Assembly: GCA_020086605.1 (NCBI GenBank)
Contig: JACBWW010000016.1
Location: 17,956,482-18,020,481 of the forward strand
Length of the DNA stretch: 64,000 nucleotides
Direction: 5' to 3'
From: Lanius collurio
Lineage: Eukaryota > Chordata > Aves > Passeriformes > Laniidae
The position numbers were made by a program, and so were the translations under genes. Every line of letters starts with the position of its first letter. The first letter of the stretch is position 1. The notes under the pieces were generated by a model, which worked only from the letters and a program-made list of their open reading frames with translations, was not told the DNA's origin and searched no databases. This document shows, piece by piece, positions 1 to 12,900 of this stretch.

Positions 1-309
1 AGAGGGGCACCGGGCGCGGTGTGCCCGGCGGGGATGGGGGCGATGCGGGCCCTCCCGGCGCCGAGTAGGTACCTCAGATCTGGGCCGGGCCGAACGGGGC
101 GCGGGCAGAGCCGCAGCTCTGCACTCTTCTCTTCTCCGTGTCCCGGGCGCGGGGCCTGCCCGCTGCAGCCCCCGGCTGGGCCAGGCAGCAGCCTCAGAGC
201 GGAGCGGCGCCGGAGGCACCGCAGGCTCAAACTCGGCACCGCCGCTCCCGCCGCGTCCCGCCCGCCCCACCGCCTTCTGCGGGCCCGGCCCGCCCCCGCT
301 CCGCACCGG

Positions 310-480
310 CCAATCAGAGTGCAGAACCCGCCCCCTCCGCCCGCCGCGACCCAATCGGCACGCGGCGGGCAACGGCTCGTTCGGCCAATCAGAGAGCTCC
401 CCGGGGAAACCAACCGCCAGCGCGCGCGCAGGGGGTTTAAAAATGCCAGCGGGCGGGGAGCGCGCAGGCGCAGTGCGGTG
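310..480 (+). promoter_or_regulatory. CMPK1: CMPK1 core promoter with three CCAAT boxes
   Basis: Three forward CCAAT boxes lie at 310-314, 351-355 and 385-389. The first and third share the form GGCCAATCAGAG, the strong NF-Y type. A TATA-like TTTAAAAAT follows at 436-444, and a GCGCAGGCGC motif resembling an NRF1 site lies just downstream near 463. Transcription probably starts around 465-480, giving a 5' UTR of roughly 400 nt. The start position is inferred; the motifs are read directly. Confidence 0.7.
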
Positions 481-490
481 ATGCGGCGGC

Positions 491-504
491 GTTGCCATGG
501 CAGC
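491..504 (+). promoter_or_regulatory. RFX-type X-box near the CMPK1 start site
   Basis: GTTGCCATGGCAGC is a near-perfect inverted repeat. It differs by one base from the symmetrical RFX X-box consensus GTTGCCATGGCAAC. It lies just downstream of the predicted transcription start. RFX factors bind such sites in many vertebrate promoters, including but not only ciliary genes. Occupancy is inferred. Confidence 0.5.
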
Positions 505-872
505 GGGGGCGCTGCCGCTGGCCCGGGCTGGGCTATGCCGGGAAGGGCTGTGGCGAGGTGAACAGCGAAGCGACACGCCCGGTCCCGCTGGAGGGCCGCG
601 CCGACCTTGGTCTTCCAGCCAGGGTCCGGGGCCGTGAATCCCGGCAGAGCTGCCGCCGCCAGCTCCGCGCCCACGTGCCCGCCCCGCCCCGCCCGGGACC
701 CGGAAGCACTTTCCCTCCGCAGGGACAGCGCGGCGGCGGCGGTGCCACAGTCACAGCCCCGGTCACGGTCCCGGCCTCAGCCCCGCTGCTCCCCGCCGCC
801 CCTCGGCCGCCCCACGGCCGCCGCCCCGTCGCCGCTGTCCTGCTGCTGCAACGCCGCCGCCTTCTTCTCCTC

Positions 873-947
873 ATGAAGCCCGTCGTCGTGTTCGTCCTCG
901 GCGGGCCCGGGGCGGGCAAGGGGACGCAGTGCGCTCGAATCGTGGAG
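873..947 (+). CDS. CMPK1: CMPK1 coding exon 1
   Basis: The exon encodes 25 residues, beginning [11 protein letters not shown] and containing the whole ATP-binding P-loop. It ends in GAG followed by the donor GTGAGG. It is phase 0 at its 3' end. The frame stays open upstream as far as 492 without an in-frame ATG (see the finding on a possible non-AUG extension). Confidence 0.97.
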
Positions 948-3900
948 GTGAGGTGGAGGGGGTGCGGGACTGCGCGGCCTGGCGACCCGCGGCGCCCCGG
1001 CCGCGGGGGGCCCTGGGAGTTGTAGGATCCCTCTGTGGGGCCCGTGACCCTCTTTGGGATGGTTGCTTGGGGGTCATGTCCCTCTCTGCTGGGTCGCAGG
1101 ACCCTCATCTGCTTTTCGGTCTGGTCTGTTGCCGAGCAAAAACCTCGCCCCTTCGAGGGGATAAATCATAGTGACTGACCCACCTCTCCCCCTTAGTGGG
1201 TGAAGTGATGGGGCAGCCCCTCCATTCCTTTCCAGGCCCTGTCAGGCCGCCTAGCCTTTTTTCTTGTGCCTTTTCCCTCAGCCCCGCGCGATCACGCCCC
1301 ACTGGTGGGGCTGCCAGCGCTGGCGTCCACTGCCTGCGCTGGGACACCACTGGGGATTTTGCATCCACTTTGGGGACACCCACTTGGGGTCTGGAGGCTG
1401 CCCCAGTTTTGGTGGGGAGCACCGAATGCCCTCTGTGCCTTGGCGGAGGGGCAGGACAGCGGCCCTGGAGAAGTTCCCGGCCGCCCAGGCGGTGCTGCCT
1501 TGTCAGGCCAGTCCTGCAGCCCATCCCGAGTGGGTGGCTCCGTACACGTCTGCACAGCCACGTAGGTGGCTGCAGGGCTGCCCCCCGGATGCTGAGGCAG
1601 CCGGGGTTATGGCCTGGGAGAGGATGTGAGGTGTCTTATAGCGATTGGGAATACGTGCACTTCAAATGGATCAAGGTCCATGTCTTCTGAGGCCTGTCCC
1701 ATAAATGTTACAGCTGGTACTGCAAACACTGCAGGGTGTTGGCTTTTTGACCCAGTGCCATTTCAATAAGTTGTGGAAGTAATACGTTAAAAATAGGAAC
1801 AATTTTTTTTTTTCTGTGACACAATATGATGGAGGTCAAAGGATATCCTGATTCCTTAGATGGTTCATCTTATTCTTTCTTTATAAAAAGCTTAAGACTG
1901 ACAGTGTAAGTTGACTAAACTTTCAGTTATATTGTCAAATTTTCAGCTTTCCAAATACTTTTTTTCTGGCCTTTTGGGACAACAAATATCTAAGAAAGAA
2001 CGGTAGATGATACATGGTATAGTACTGTCCTTTTAAACACCAAAAACTGCAGAGGTAATTACACTGTATCCAGGTGGTTAATTACGGAAGTAGTTAGGGC
2101 TGAATGCTTCCAAACATGGTGTATATTGGATTTGAAACAGCTCTTTTATCTTTTTTTTCTTCATTTTTTTACTGAGCAGTTATATGTACTTTCCTTATTA
2201 AAAGCTGTATAGGATCAAAGCTTATCCATACCCTCACGGAAAGAAACGGTTAAGAACTGTGGTGATGCCCATATTCCTGAAACTATTGGTGGGAAAGAAC
2301 CCCAAAACTCCTGGAACAGACGCATTGTGTGTGTCCTCTGTTCTGGTGGTGCAATGGGAGTACTGTTACAGTTTATCCATGCTGCTGTTACATCCCAGAC
2401 CTCAGTGTTGTATAACTAAGTTAAGTGAATTTCGTCCAGACTAAAAAATGCCATTATGACTTTAGTTCTGAAGGATTTAAACCTCAAATTACAGACTTGC
2501 ATTCAAACCAGCATATTCATTAAATTAAATTGTGGGATGGAAGGTTCATAGTGCTCATAAAGCCTTTTTGGTAAGGTCAAATTCAGCCCCTGGCATGTAG
2601 CAAACAAATGAGCTTAAACTATAGGGGAACCTTGTAGGCTGTCATTAATGGCTTTCACTAAACCATTAGGGTAGCCTCAGGGCTGAAGTACCTTGTGTGG
2701 CTGCTGGCCTGTGTTTAGGAGGATAAATGCCTATGGCTGGATAGGCTGATATAATTGGATAAAGACCACTTTATTAGGAGGAGTTCAAATGAGCCATTGC
2801 TACTCAAATTGTATTTCCAGCTAGAAAGGAAAGAAGAAAAACCTTACTTGTGCTGTATTTATTTTCTTCTCTAAGCCTGGAAAAGGAAATCCAAATTCAA
2901 ATAAATGCAAATTTGCTTTAATTCTGCTAATCCTGTTCACCACATGGGGAGAAGTTTATTGAAGTCAGTGGGCTGACAGTAGAAAGCACTCAGACCTGTT
3001 GAATGCAAAGGACAACCTTCCTGCTGGCTCAGACACCTCCATGGGAGTCACTGGCTAAACTGGGAGGCACAAAGGGTCTGAGGTAGTTTAAGAAAGAGTT
3101 GGACTGGTGCAAGTGTGCTGGAAAACTAGAAAAAGGGCACATGAACAGAGAAGTGTGGGTGAAACACAGCAGAGGTACTGGAGAGCAGCAGCTTTTCTAA
3201 GCACAAATCCTCAGCCTGGCTCCTGGCAGCCCCCAGAGAGCCCCTCAGGAGAGTGAGCAGCCTGTGTGCACTCAATGCTGCCTTCAGATTGGAAGTGTAT
3301 TTTTATTTGTATTTTAAACCCTGTTGGCAGTTTGCCACAGAGAAAAGGGGGCTCTAGCTGAGTAATAATAAACCTCATTCATCTTTGTTGTAACTGGACT
3401 GCATAATATTAGTTTACATTTGGAATGAATCTGACCCAGTATCTTGCTGTAGACCTGAAGGTTGTGCTGAACAAAAAGTCAGTATGAGCTATAAATACAT
3501 CTTGGTTACTATTCATACTGGAGATTTGGGGCAGAGCACATCACATGTGGAAGAAGTCTCTTTTGGCTGAGGTGAGATCTTGTATGATTTTAGCATCAAA
3601 CCATTTTTATTAAAAACCAAGGGTGTCTGTGTTTTGTAAAGGGGATATTATGTACTTACTACCTGGGAACGATTTCTCAAAGAAGTGTTGTAATTTCTTT
3701 TGCTGACTGTGCTTTATGTTCCCAGAAAAGGGAGATGGGTATCTCACATTGTAGGTGAAATATGTGTTTGTTAAGTACTAGCCTAAATCATAACTGCTCA
3801 ATATGTGTGTGCTGGACTCCCTGAATGTGGAGAATGCATGTATTTGTGCCAAATTTGGACACAAACTGAGAAATTATTTGAAGGAAGAAGACCTAATAAC

Positions 3901-6900
3901 AAGTGGAAATGGATATTGACACAATGTAAGAAAGGGAACAGTGGGTAAGTGATTAGGGTTCTTTATCTCCACAGATAAGGTTGGATGAGACAGCTGAACC
4001 AGGCTGGTTTTCTCCGATACAGAGGGAAGACTCAACTCCTGTATGTTCCACAGACACACAGAATTGTCAGGAAAATGCAAATGCAGCAGAACTGCTGCTG
4101 TTCTGGAGCACTTCCTCCTATTTAGAGAGGGATGAAGCAGAATTCCCTCTTAAGTTCTTATCCTCTCCCTTCCAGCTCTGCAGATTAACTCCTGAAACCT
4201 TCCACAGCTTTGTTAGGTGGAGCTTGCCATCACTGGGGGCTCTTGCGTAGCTGTCACGTGAGGGGGAATATTTGAGCTGTAGTTGAATGATGTCATTTGA
4301 ATGCAGGTTCTTGCAATAACCTTCATGCTTTCCACAGTGTATCTTCTGTGACTGTGAGATAATGAAATGTGCTTTATTTCTGACTTCTGAACTTTGCTTA
4401 TAAAATCATTACAGTAAAGTCAAGGAAAAAAATGCATTCAGCAAATCTGCACAAAATATGCTTTCTTGTGCTTGAATTTTAAATCCTTATAACCTCTGCC
4501 TGAGATGCAAAGCTCTTTGGTTGGTAAGAAGAATAATAACTAAATCACTTGTCTTTATTCCAAGCAAGATTTGAGATGTACTTTTTTGTCTGTTTGTTTT
4601 GACAAGGTGATCTGTAGAGATTTGGGGTATGCAAGACATTGCTCTCAGTGTACCTGAAATATAATTCACCTCTGCCACAGCCCTATCGTGTATGTTTGTC
4701 CTTAAATCTAAAATTAATTCCACAAGGTGGGATACTGAGTCTTCATGTTTTTATAAGAGCATAAGTTAATATCCAAATGGAAAAAGCTGTTAAGTTGCTT
4801 TGGAATATATGATAAGGAGATTTCCTAGGGTGAAGGAAACAAAGCAAAGAGGAATTCATTGTATCAGAAATGCTTCTCTGCAAGTAGCAGAGGATTTAGG
4901 TTTTGCTATCATGAGTTAATTGTCTTCTTGAAGTCTGCTGAGAGACAGTGTTAACTTCCTTGAAATAAAAAGGGGGTTTGAATTGTTTCCTTTAAACTCA
5001 ACTTCCGAAATCACTTTAATGAGTGTCAGGTATTAGTATTCTATGTAGCCTTAAGTTCTCATAGTTGATTTTTAGAATGTAAATTTTCATTTCTGAACTT
5101 TGCAGCTGTTTTTTTTTAAACATGGTGTTTAAATCTACCCCCTAAAGATTTAGCCCTGAACATTTCCATTTTGCAGAACACTGGGCATTAAATTTTGGAC
5201 TTTCCTGAACATACGGGAGGTGCCTTGTATTGAGTCAGTGCTCCTGAAGCACTGGGGTGCTCTGTTTGTCCCCTTCTCCCTTGGAGGCACTGTCAGTGTT
5301 GTGTTTTGGTTTGTTAATGTGGGGGTTTTGATTGTTTTTCTTTCCCAGAGACAAGAACATATTTCAGACTAAGAAAATTTCTTCCATTTTTTTAAATTGG
5401 AATAAGCAGACAAAGTCTATTACTGCATTACAGTCTGTACCCCAAAGATTTAATTCCATGTGCTAATAGGACAGACAAAAGCTTTCTAGGTTAAAAAAAC
5501 CCAAATGCTGCAGGCTTTACACAGTTCTATTTTTATTTTAACTAGTTGTTGAATGGTGTATGTAGCAAGTTTTGGTTGTTTATTAAAAGTTGCCCGAGAG
5601 ATGACCGGTCAGAACTGGGGCAATAAAAGTTTGTGTTTTATTTGTTTAAATCTTAGGCCCTGTGACTTTCATTTTCAAACTAACAATGATAAGACAAGAT
5701 AGGAGTCAAGGTCAAAGCAGTAATTTGTGTTTCTCTTGCTTCTTGGCTTCTGCTCCCTTAAGGAAGTCTCAAGCTGTGTGTTTAGTGGGGAGATGTGTTG
5801 CAGGACCACCCAGGGCTGAACCAGAAATAAACCCTGTGCCCCTCGGAAGGGGCCTGTGGAAGGAGACCCAGCTGCTGTGCACCCCGATCGCTCCTTCCTG
5901 ACACCCCAGCAGCAGCTGCTGTGCACCCCGATCGCTCCTTCCTGACACCTCTGATCCTCCCTGACTGCCCGAGATTGCTGGAGCAGACTCCGCCCGGTTC
6001 CAGCGTGGCACAGATGTGACTCATGGATTTCCAGTTCTGTTCTTCTGTTTATTGTATTTACAGAAAACAAAGCGTGTTCTGTCTGCAGAGTGAAAGTTGC
6101 AAAGCCCGGCTGACAGAAGGAAGCTGGAAGGGCTGCAGGGCAGGGGAGGGAAGGGCATCCCGGGGAGGCTCAGTCTCTGTTGGGTTGGAATTTGGAGGTG
6201 TGGAGCCCACAGCTTGTGTGTCCCAGTTTGTCCTGCTGCATGGGGGCTGACTGACCAGGCAGAGAGACACAAACAGCAAGTGGTGTTCTGATCTGCTCTA
6301 TCCACTGCTGCTGTGGTGGGATTGATGGAAACTTGAGCTTGCCTTTCCATTTCACTGGGATTTATTTTTTTAAATGATTTTTATGTTTTAATTTTTTTAA
6401 AGCAAAAGAGTGGTGCTGAGGACAGCACTTTTCCATTCACAATTGGTTTTTGTAAGTTATATCTGGAGACCCACAATTCAGAAGAAGAGTTTTAAAGATA
6501 ATGAGAACTTGTATAATAAGCAGACTTGTGTAATAGGTAGAGCTCTCGCTACTCTTTAATCAAGGTGTTCAAGGCACAATAATTTATTTTGTTTTAGGTG
6601 AGAGAAACTCTCAGCAAGTGTCCTGAATTGGAGCAAATCATTGCAGCATGAAGGGCTTGCACTACTTGTGTAATAATGAGAACTTGTGTAATAGTAACTT
6701 AGATTTTTTCCTAGGTCACACCAGCCTGACAGCATAGCAGAAAACATTATCTCTGAAATCTATTTTAGAATAGTTAATTCTACATTTTCTTTTTCCTTCT
6801 CTGTAATATCAGAATCTCTCCAGATTTTAGGTGCTTGGCATCCAAGCATTAGGAAATTTTTTTTTGACCTAATTTTTTTTTCAAGTCGTCCTTTCAATAT

Positions 6901-9900
6901 GACATTATGTGCTTAGTAAGAGTTGGGGAACCTTCTTTTTCATTGTTTGGCAGCCACAATCCTGCTCCCTTTTTGATTGCAGGGGAGGAGGATTAAGCAG
7001 GAGGGGCAACAAGTCCCATTCTGAGGATTGCATCAAGATGTGCTTGGCACTGCTGGAAAGTCCTGCTGGCACAAGGCACACCTTGTCAAGACGTGAGAGA
7101 GTTTTGACCCGAGTTTTGTGCAGTTACATCACAGTCTCTGTGAGCCCTTGGCGCTGCAATGATTTGCTCCTGTTCAGGACACTTCCTGAGGGTTTCTCTC
7201 ACCTAAAATGTAAGAAAACTTTTTGTCCTGAATGCCTTGATTAAAACTGGCAAGGGTAGCGTTAGCACCACATCTCGCAAGCCTTCTGTGTGTGGAGCAG
7301 CAGCCAAGCCGTTCTCCCCCCTTGTTTGCATTGTTTAAACCGATGTGTTTTCTTTGGCTCTTGCCTCAGTACAGTTAACAAATTGATGTTTTGCCCCTGA
7401 AGGAGAGGTTTGTTTTTCTTATTGCCTGGTTAAGCCATTCTGAGGGTTAGGCTTGAATATAATTTATTATCTCAAAAAAGTCTGTTTGTACAACAGCACT
7501 TTAAAACACTTCTCTCTTTTACTTTCCAGTTTAGCCGTTAAAAACTACTTTAGTTTACTGTTGCAAAAGACAGAGAATTCCAAAAATTGTCTGGCTCAAT
7601 TTCATTTTCATGCATGAAAAGGGAAATGCCAAGGAAAATTAAATGGTTTGGTAATCCTCTAAAACCTAAGGGATTATATTTTCCTCCTGTTTTCTCTTTT
7701 GTAGAAACCTGATGTTAAAAAAATCATCATTCTATAACTTCAGTAAGAAGAACTACATGTTAATGTAGCATTCAGCAGAGTAATAGTTCTTGCTTATAAG
7801 GAACAATTTATTCTCGTTTATGGCTTCTGTAGGTTATAAATATTTAGATTTGCAATTAGTTAGGCATATCCAAATGCAATGTACATTAAGCAAGAGTACA
7901 GTGAGCTTACAGACGATGTCTGTGGAGCTTTTCCTTCACAGTTACTTACAGCAAAATCTTGCTTCTGTTTTTTGCCAACTGTGTACAGTTTTGGAGATTT
8001 AGGTAATTATATCCCTTCTTAAATTATGACTATGGCAGAACTAACTTTCCATGCTTTTGTGGGTGAAATTGGAAAGCAACTGAAATGTTTTAAAGTCATT
8101 TGGTGGGTTGTGTAATAGTTCTGTTGTACTTAGTTTGGTAGCCAAGTTTTTAAATCCTAAGTTCACAGCCTCACCAAGTGTGTAGTCACATTATTATGCC
8201 TCTCAGACACCTTGTTTGAAATTTGCTTTGGATGTTGCTGCAGCCAAATTGATAACTCTGAAGTTTTTTGCTGTTGCTTTTGTTTTGTGTAAAAACTTTC
8301 AGATGAGATGTATACATGTGCTCTGTTTTGGATGTATAACTAGCTTAGGCACGCACCAAGGACATGTCCTTATTGCCTGTTTTTGTGGACTATATTTGGT
8401 CGAGGAGAATAGTGCACTTTGTTACTTTTCTTGTGATGTTAAATGAGCTGAGAAAATGATTATTTTGTGCTGTGAAACTTCCTCTGTAACAATGCATTTC
8501 TCTTAGGTAGGAATGTATGTGTATACTTGCACTAGGATCTATTTACAGTGATAAATGCCTGAGAAATTGAAGTGTAATAAATACTTTGCATCAGGATTTT
8601 TTATTAGTGACTATTTTAGCTGCAGTTTGAGGTGAAAGAGCAATGGTGTGTGCTGTTTTCCTGCACACTGCTATCAGATTGATAGATCTGAACCTGATCT
8701 CTCTGCTCTCCCTATTTACTCTACGTGGTGTGACAGAGGGTGGCACCAGTGTAGCTATTTACCTTCGTGTGCCACGTCATCCTTAGGAGAAATCACGGGT
8801 TTTCCCCAAAGACTGCTCTCTGAGTTTGTCATGGTCATCCCAGGGAAGGAGGTAGCAGGGGCAGGAGGACTGTGGAGCTGCTGTGTTATAGGTGATTTCA
8901 CCAAGGTAGGGAGAGGAAGTTGGTGCCAGAACCTCATGAATGTAGAGGTTTCTGACTTACCCTGTGCTTGGGACATTCTTCTAGCTCCAAAGGACCTGCA
9001 ATCACCTTGTATGTTTTCTTTAAGTAGATAATTAAACAAAATTCTTGTCTTGTTTCCAAACAACAAAATTGCCTTTGAAAATTGTACGCAAATACCTGAC
9101 CAAAGCCCTGCTGAGCATTTTACCCAAGGATGTCCAGTTCTGGTCCCCTCACTTCAAAAAGACACTGAGGTGCTGGAGTGTGTCCAGAGAAGGGGAATGG
9201 AGCTGGGGAGGGGTCTGGAGAGTGAATCCTATGAGCAGCAGCTGAGGGAACTGGGCATGTTTAGCCTGAAGAAAAGGAGGTTAGTAATAAACCTTCTCAT
9301 GCACAACTCCCTGAAAGGAGTTTTACTAAGAGAAGAGTCAGCCTCTTCTCCCAGGCAACCAGGAACAGGACAAGAGGAAATGGCCTGAAGCTGCACCAGG
9401 GGAGGTTCAGGTTGGAAATCTGGAAGAATTTCATCACTGAAATGGTTGTCAGACACTGGAACAGGCTGCCCAGGGGTGGTAGAGTCACCATTCATGGAAG
9501 CATTCAAGAAACAACTGCATGTGGCACTTAAAGTTTGGTTTCATTGTCACAATGATGTTTGGCCAAAGGCTGGACTTGGTGATCTTGGAGGTCTTTTCCA
9601 TCTTTCCTGACTCTCTGATTCTTCCTGTGCGTGCTCTGTGCACAGTGGGCTGTATTGTGAGCTTGCACACTGAAGATGGAACGGACCCATCGCTAGCAAG
9701 ATGCAATTCCCTGGTTTTTTCTGTTGCACTGCAAGGATAATCAGCGCTGGCACTGCTGGCTGATGTTAGGTTTGCACAAGTGCTCTGGCTGAAGGGAGCC
9801 TGTGTTTGTTTTGCCGTTGCAGAAATACGGCTACACGCACCTTTCTGCCGGTGACCTCCTCCGGGATGAGCGGAAAAGGCCGGGCTCCCAGTATGGAGAA

Positions 9901-12900
9901 CTCATTGAGAACTACATTAAGGAGGGGGAAATCGTGCCAGTTGAAATAACAATCAGCTTGCTGAAGAGGGTAAGGAAAGGGCTATTTCCTTGCAGACTGG
10001 GCAGCAAAGCAGTGGCTGTGTTCTCACCGAGCTGCCCTTCCTCCAGTGTGAGCAGTGGGAATGGGCAGACACGGAGGTGCTTCTCTCAGCTATCACTTGT
10101 GTTTCTGACTGCTGGAGAGCTGAGGGCCTCTCCTACCTGGGGATCCATGAAAATGGTTTTATTTTTCTTTATCTTTTAGTAGCTGTAAGGGAAATCAGTG
10201 ACACTGTATTTCTTATTTCCCTGCACTAGCTTTTGGACCTCTTGGTCTACTCAGTCATATTTGATTGGAGGTTAGAGGCCTTAAAGGCACTAAGATTTGT
10301 AAGTTTAATCACAAAATAGATAATCAGTTGAAGGAGAAGAGCACCTACTGATGTTCTTGTGGAAGGAAAGGCTCCAGCCTTTATCCTTATTGGATGTCCT
10401 TGAAAACAATGGGAGTATCTCTCATAAGTCAAAAAAAGGCTGCTGTTCATGGCACTAAATTTATCTGGAGCTTTTCCCTTAGAATTAACTCTAGGTCAGG
10501 AATGTTTTGATGTTTTATTGTGTAAAGACACTTCCCAGTATCTTGTAGAATCAGATTTAAAGCTGTGATTGTGTTACGAGATTTTGAGCTTTGTGAAATA
10601 ATGAATTCAGTTTGAATAATAGCTGTGTTGGTGCAACAGTGAATTAGCCAACATGCATTGAAAGTGAAACAAAAGCACATTTTGTAAATCTGCAATAATC
10701 CTAAAATAAATACTTAAATAAAAACTCACCATGTCAACATTTTGGGGGTAAATTAATAAGTAGATAAATCAGTGTATGGGCAGGAGATTGTGATCTGAAT
10801 TATCTTTTATCAGGCTATGGATCAAACAATGGCTGCCAATTCCCAGAAGAACAAGTTTTTGATTGATGGATTTCCCAGGAATGAAGATAATCTTCAAGGC
10901 TGGAATAAGACTATGGATGGAAAGGCGGATGTTTCCTTTGTTCTCTTTTTTGATTGTGACAATGAGGTAATGAAGTGTGTAATTCTGTAACTTCCTTTCT
11001 TGCAATATTGTGAGAATCATTTCAAGAAGAACAATTAAACTCTGTCAGGGAGAATGGACTGGTGTAAGAATTGAAGGGAAACTTGGCCGGTGAGTTTGAA
11101 GGATTTTTTGGCAATTTGTTTTAGCAGATGAAAAGCTGCATGTTTATTGAAATAGACAGCTAATGACACTTGGTATAATCATATGTGAATAAGTTATATT
11201 GAGGAAGTACTCCAGGCAATTGCATTTCTTTAGAGAATTTATCAAAACTTTAAATACATTTTACAAAATTATTTGGTTACTTTTCAGAAAATATTACTCT
11301 GTTTACTCTTGGTTCTTTAGTCCAAAATGAACTTGGTACAGTGTCTGCTTTAATTCTGAAGTACAGCAGCAATCTTTATTTTCATAGTTATGAGCTGTGC
11401 TATAGGATAGTCAGTAATCAACATTTTATTCAGCAAGTCATTAGATTACAAGGGCATTTTGACAGTGATACATTACATTCCTTTAAAATTGCCATGATGT
11501 GCTGTCTTTTTAATATGTCAGTGCCCTTGAGCATAAAAACTGGTACAAATATCCCAGTACATTAAGCTGACTTTTTTCCTTTTACCCCTTTCCCCAACTT
11601 CCTGAGATTGTGTTACTTTTCTTTTTTACTTATTTGCAATTATTTTGTAATCCTAAAGAGCCTGTGATGGATTATTATTTTTCTGTTAGAACCTTGAATA
11701 AGAGTAAATTATTTTTTTTTACTTGGTGGGACTTTTATTTTGGAATTTTGATTTTTTTTTACTAGATCCAAAAATAGACAATGCCTAAATAATCCTTGCC
11801 ATGATTGTACTATGTAGGAAAAAATTATTTTTAACCATTGTCCCTCTTGCATGAGTAGGATAAATGTATTCATGGAGTGTACATGGGTCAACTTTGCTTA
11901 TTTAACTAAAGATTTTATAAAGTTTATTGAGACACTTCTAGCTATGGTTAGTTCTTCATTTTTACTTAGATTTTTGCAGTCTTCATTATAGCAATATCAA
12001 GTAAGAACATTTTAACTTACAATAACTTAGTATTGTCAGAGTGCCTTACAAAATTCTTGAGAGAACATACAGTGACTTTCCTTTAGTGCAGACACATATT
12101 AATAGTCCCATTTGACATGCTGCTTTTCAGAGAGCCTGAACACATCCTTGTAAATCAGGTAATTTTCTTTTTTACATGTCTCAGCTCACAGATCCAGTCA
12201 AACCACAGAGCTTTTTGCTGCCTTTACTTCTTCTGACCCCAATCCAATTTTAATAAACTGAAGTATAAATCATCATCCTTCTTCTCTGGAAGAACCTAAC
12301 TTCTCTTGTGAGTTCTGCTTGCATCCAGCAGATCTGGACTGTATTTGTGTACCAGGCCAATTTAGACTTTCAGGATTTTTGTTTGTTCCTGCTCTTTGGA
12401 TGATGGCAGCTTGTGTTCCTGGTTGTAGTCATCCTTTTGATATTTTTTTTTTGTAGATTTGTATCGGCCGCTGTCTTGAAAGAGGCAAGAGCAGTGGTAG
12501 GAGTGATGATAATCGGGAGAGCCTGGAAAAGAGGTACTGTCTTCAAAACTTTTCAGTCCCCTTCTCTTTATATTTCACTATGTAAAGTGGTTTTTTTTCT
12601 CCTTGTGCTTTCTCTTAGAATTCATACATATCTGCAGTCCACTAGGCCTATCATAGATTTGTATGAGAGAATGGGAAAAGTCAGAAAAGTGGATGCCTCC
12701 AAATCTGTTGATGAAGTAAGTATATAAGCCAAAGAACCATGGGGATGACAGTGACAGGGTACATCTTTTTGGCATTCTTCTGAGATGTGTGTGTGGTTAG
12801 TCTGCTAAATAAGTACTCATGTTAGTACTGAGGGAGGTTTGTGGAACTCTTGAAGGACCGAGTAAGATGTGAATAACTTGAGGAAATTGATTAGTTCTGC

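Larger units (their letters stand above)
1..1600. promoter_or_regulatory. CMPK1: CpG island spanning the CMPK1 promoter and first exon
   Basis: The first 1.6 kb is strongly G+C-rich and dense in CpG. The sequence then changes abruptly to A+T-rich, CpG-poor intron DNA near 1700. Such islands typically mark promoters of broadly expressed vertebrate genes, which fits a housekeeping nucleotide kinase. Many long open frames on both strands here are only a consequence of the base composition. The upstream edge is cut by the window start, so I cannot say whether a divergent transcript also starts here. Confidence 0.85.
948..9822 (+). other. CMPK1: CMPK1 intron 1 (8.9 kb)
   Basis: The donor is GTGAGG and the acceptor is TTGCCGTTGCAG. 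The first 650 bases belong to the CpG island; the remainder is A+T-rich. Recognisable contents are a 44-bp tandem duplication (5871-5949), an inverted repeat pair (6548-6660 and 7142-7247) and a CR1 fragment (about 9120-9622). In the other stretches (1700-5850, 5950-6500, 7250-9100) I see only unique-looking intron sequence with chance open frames. Confidence 0.93.

Noticed and set aside
533..1108. 191-codon minus-strand frame across CMPK1 exon 1
   Set aside because: Antisense shadow in a CpG island.
9045..9507. Open frames on both strands within the CR1 copy
   Set aside because: They lie in the 3' end of a truncated LINE and are not genes.
12413..12727. 104-codon frame running through CMPK1 exons 4 and 5 and intron 4
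   Set aside because: It reads intron 4 in a mixture of frames; the conserved protein requires removal of the 85-base intron.
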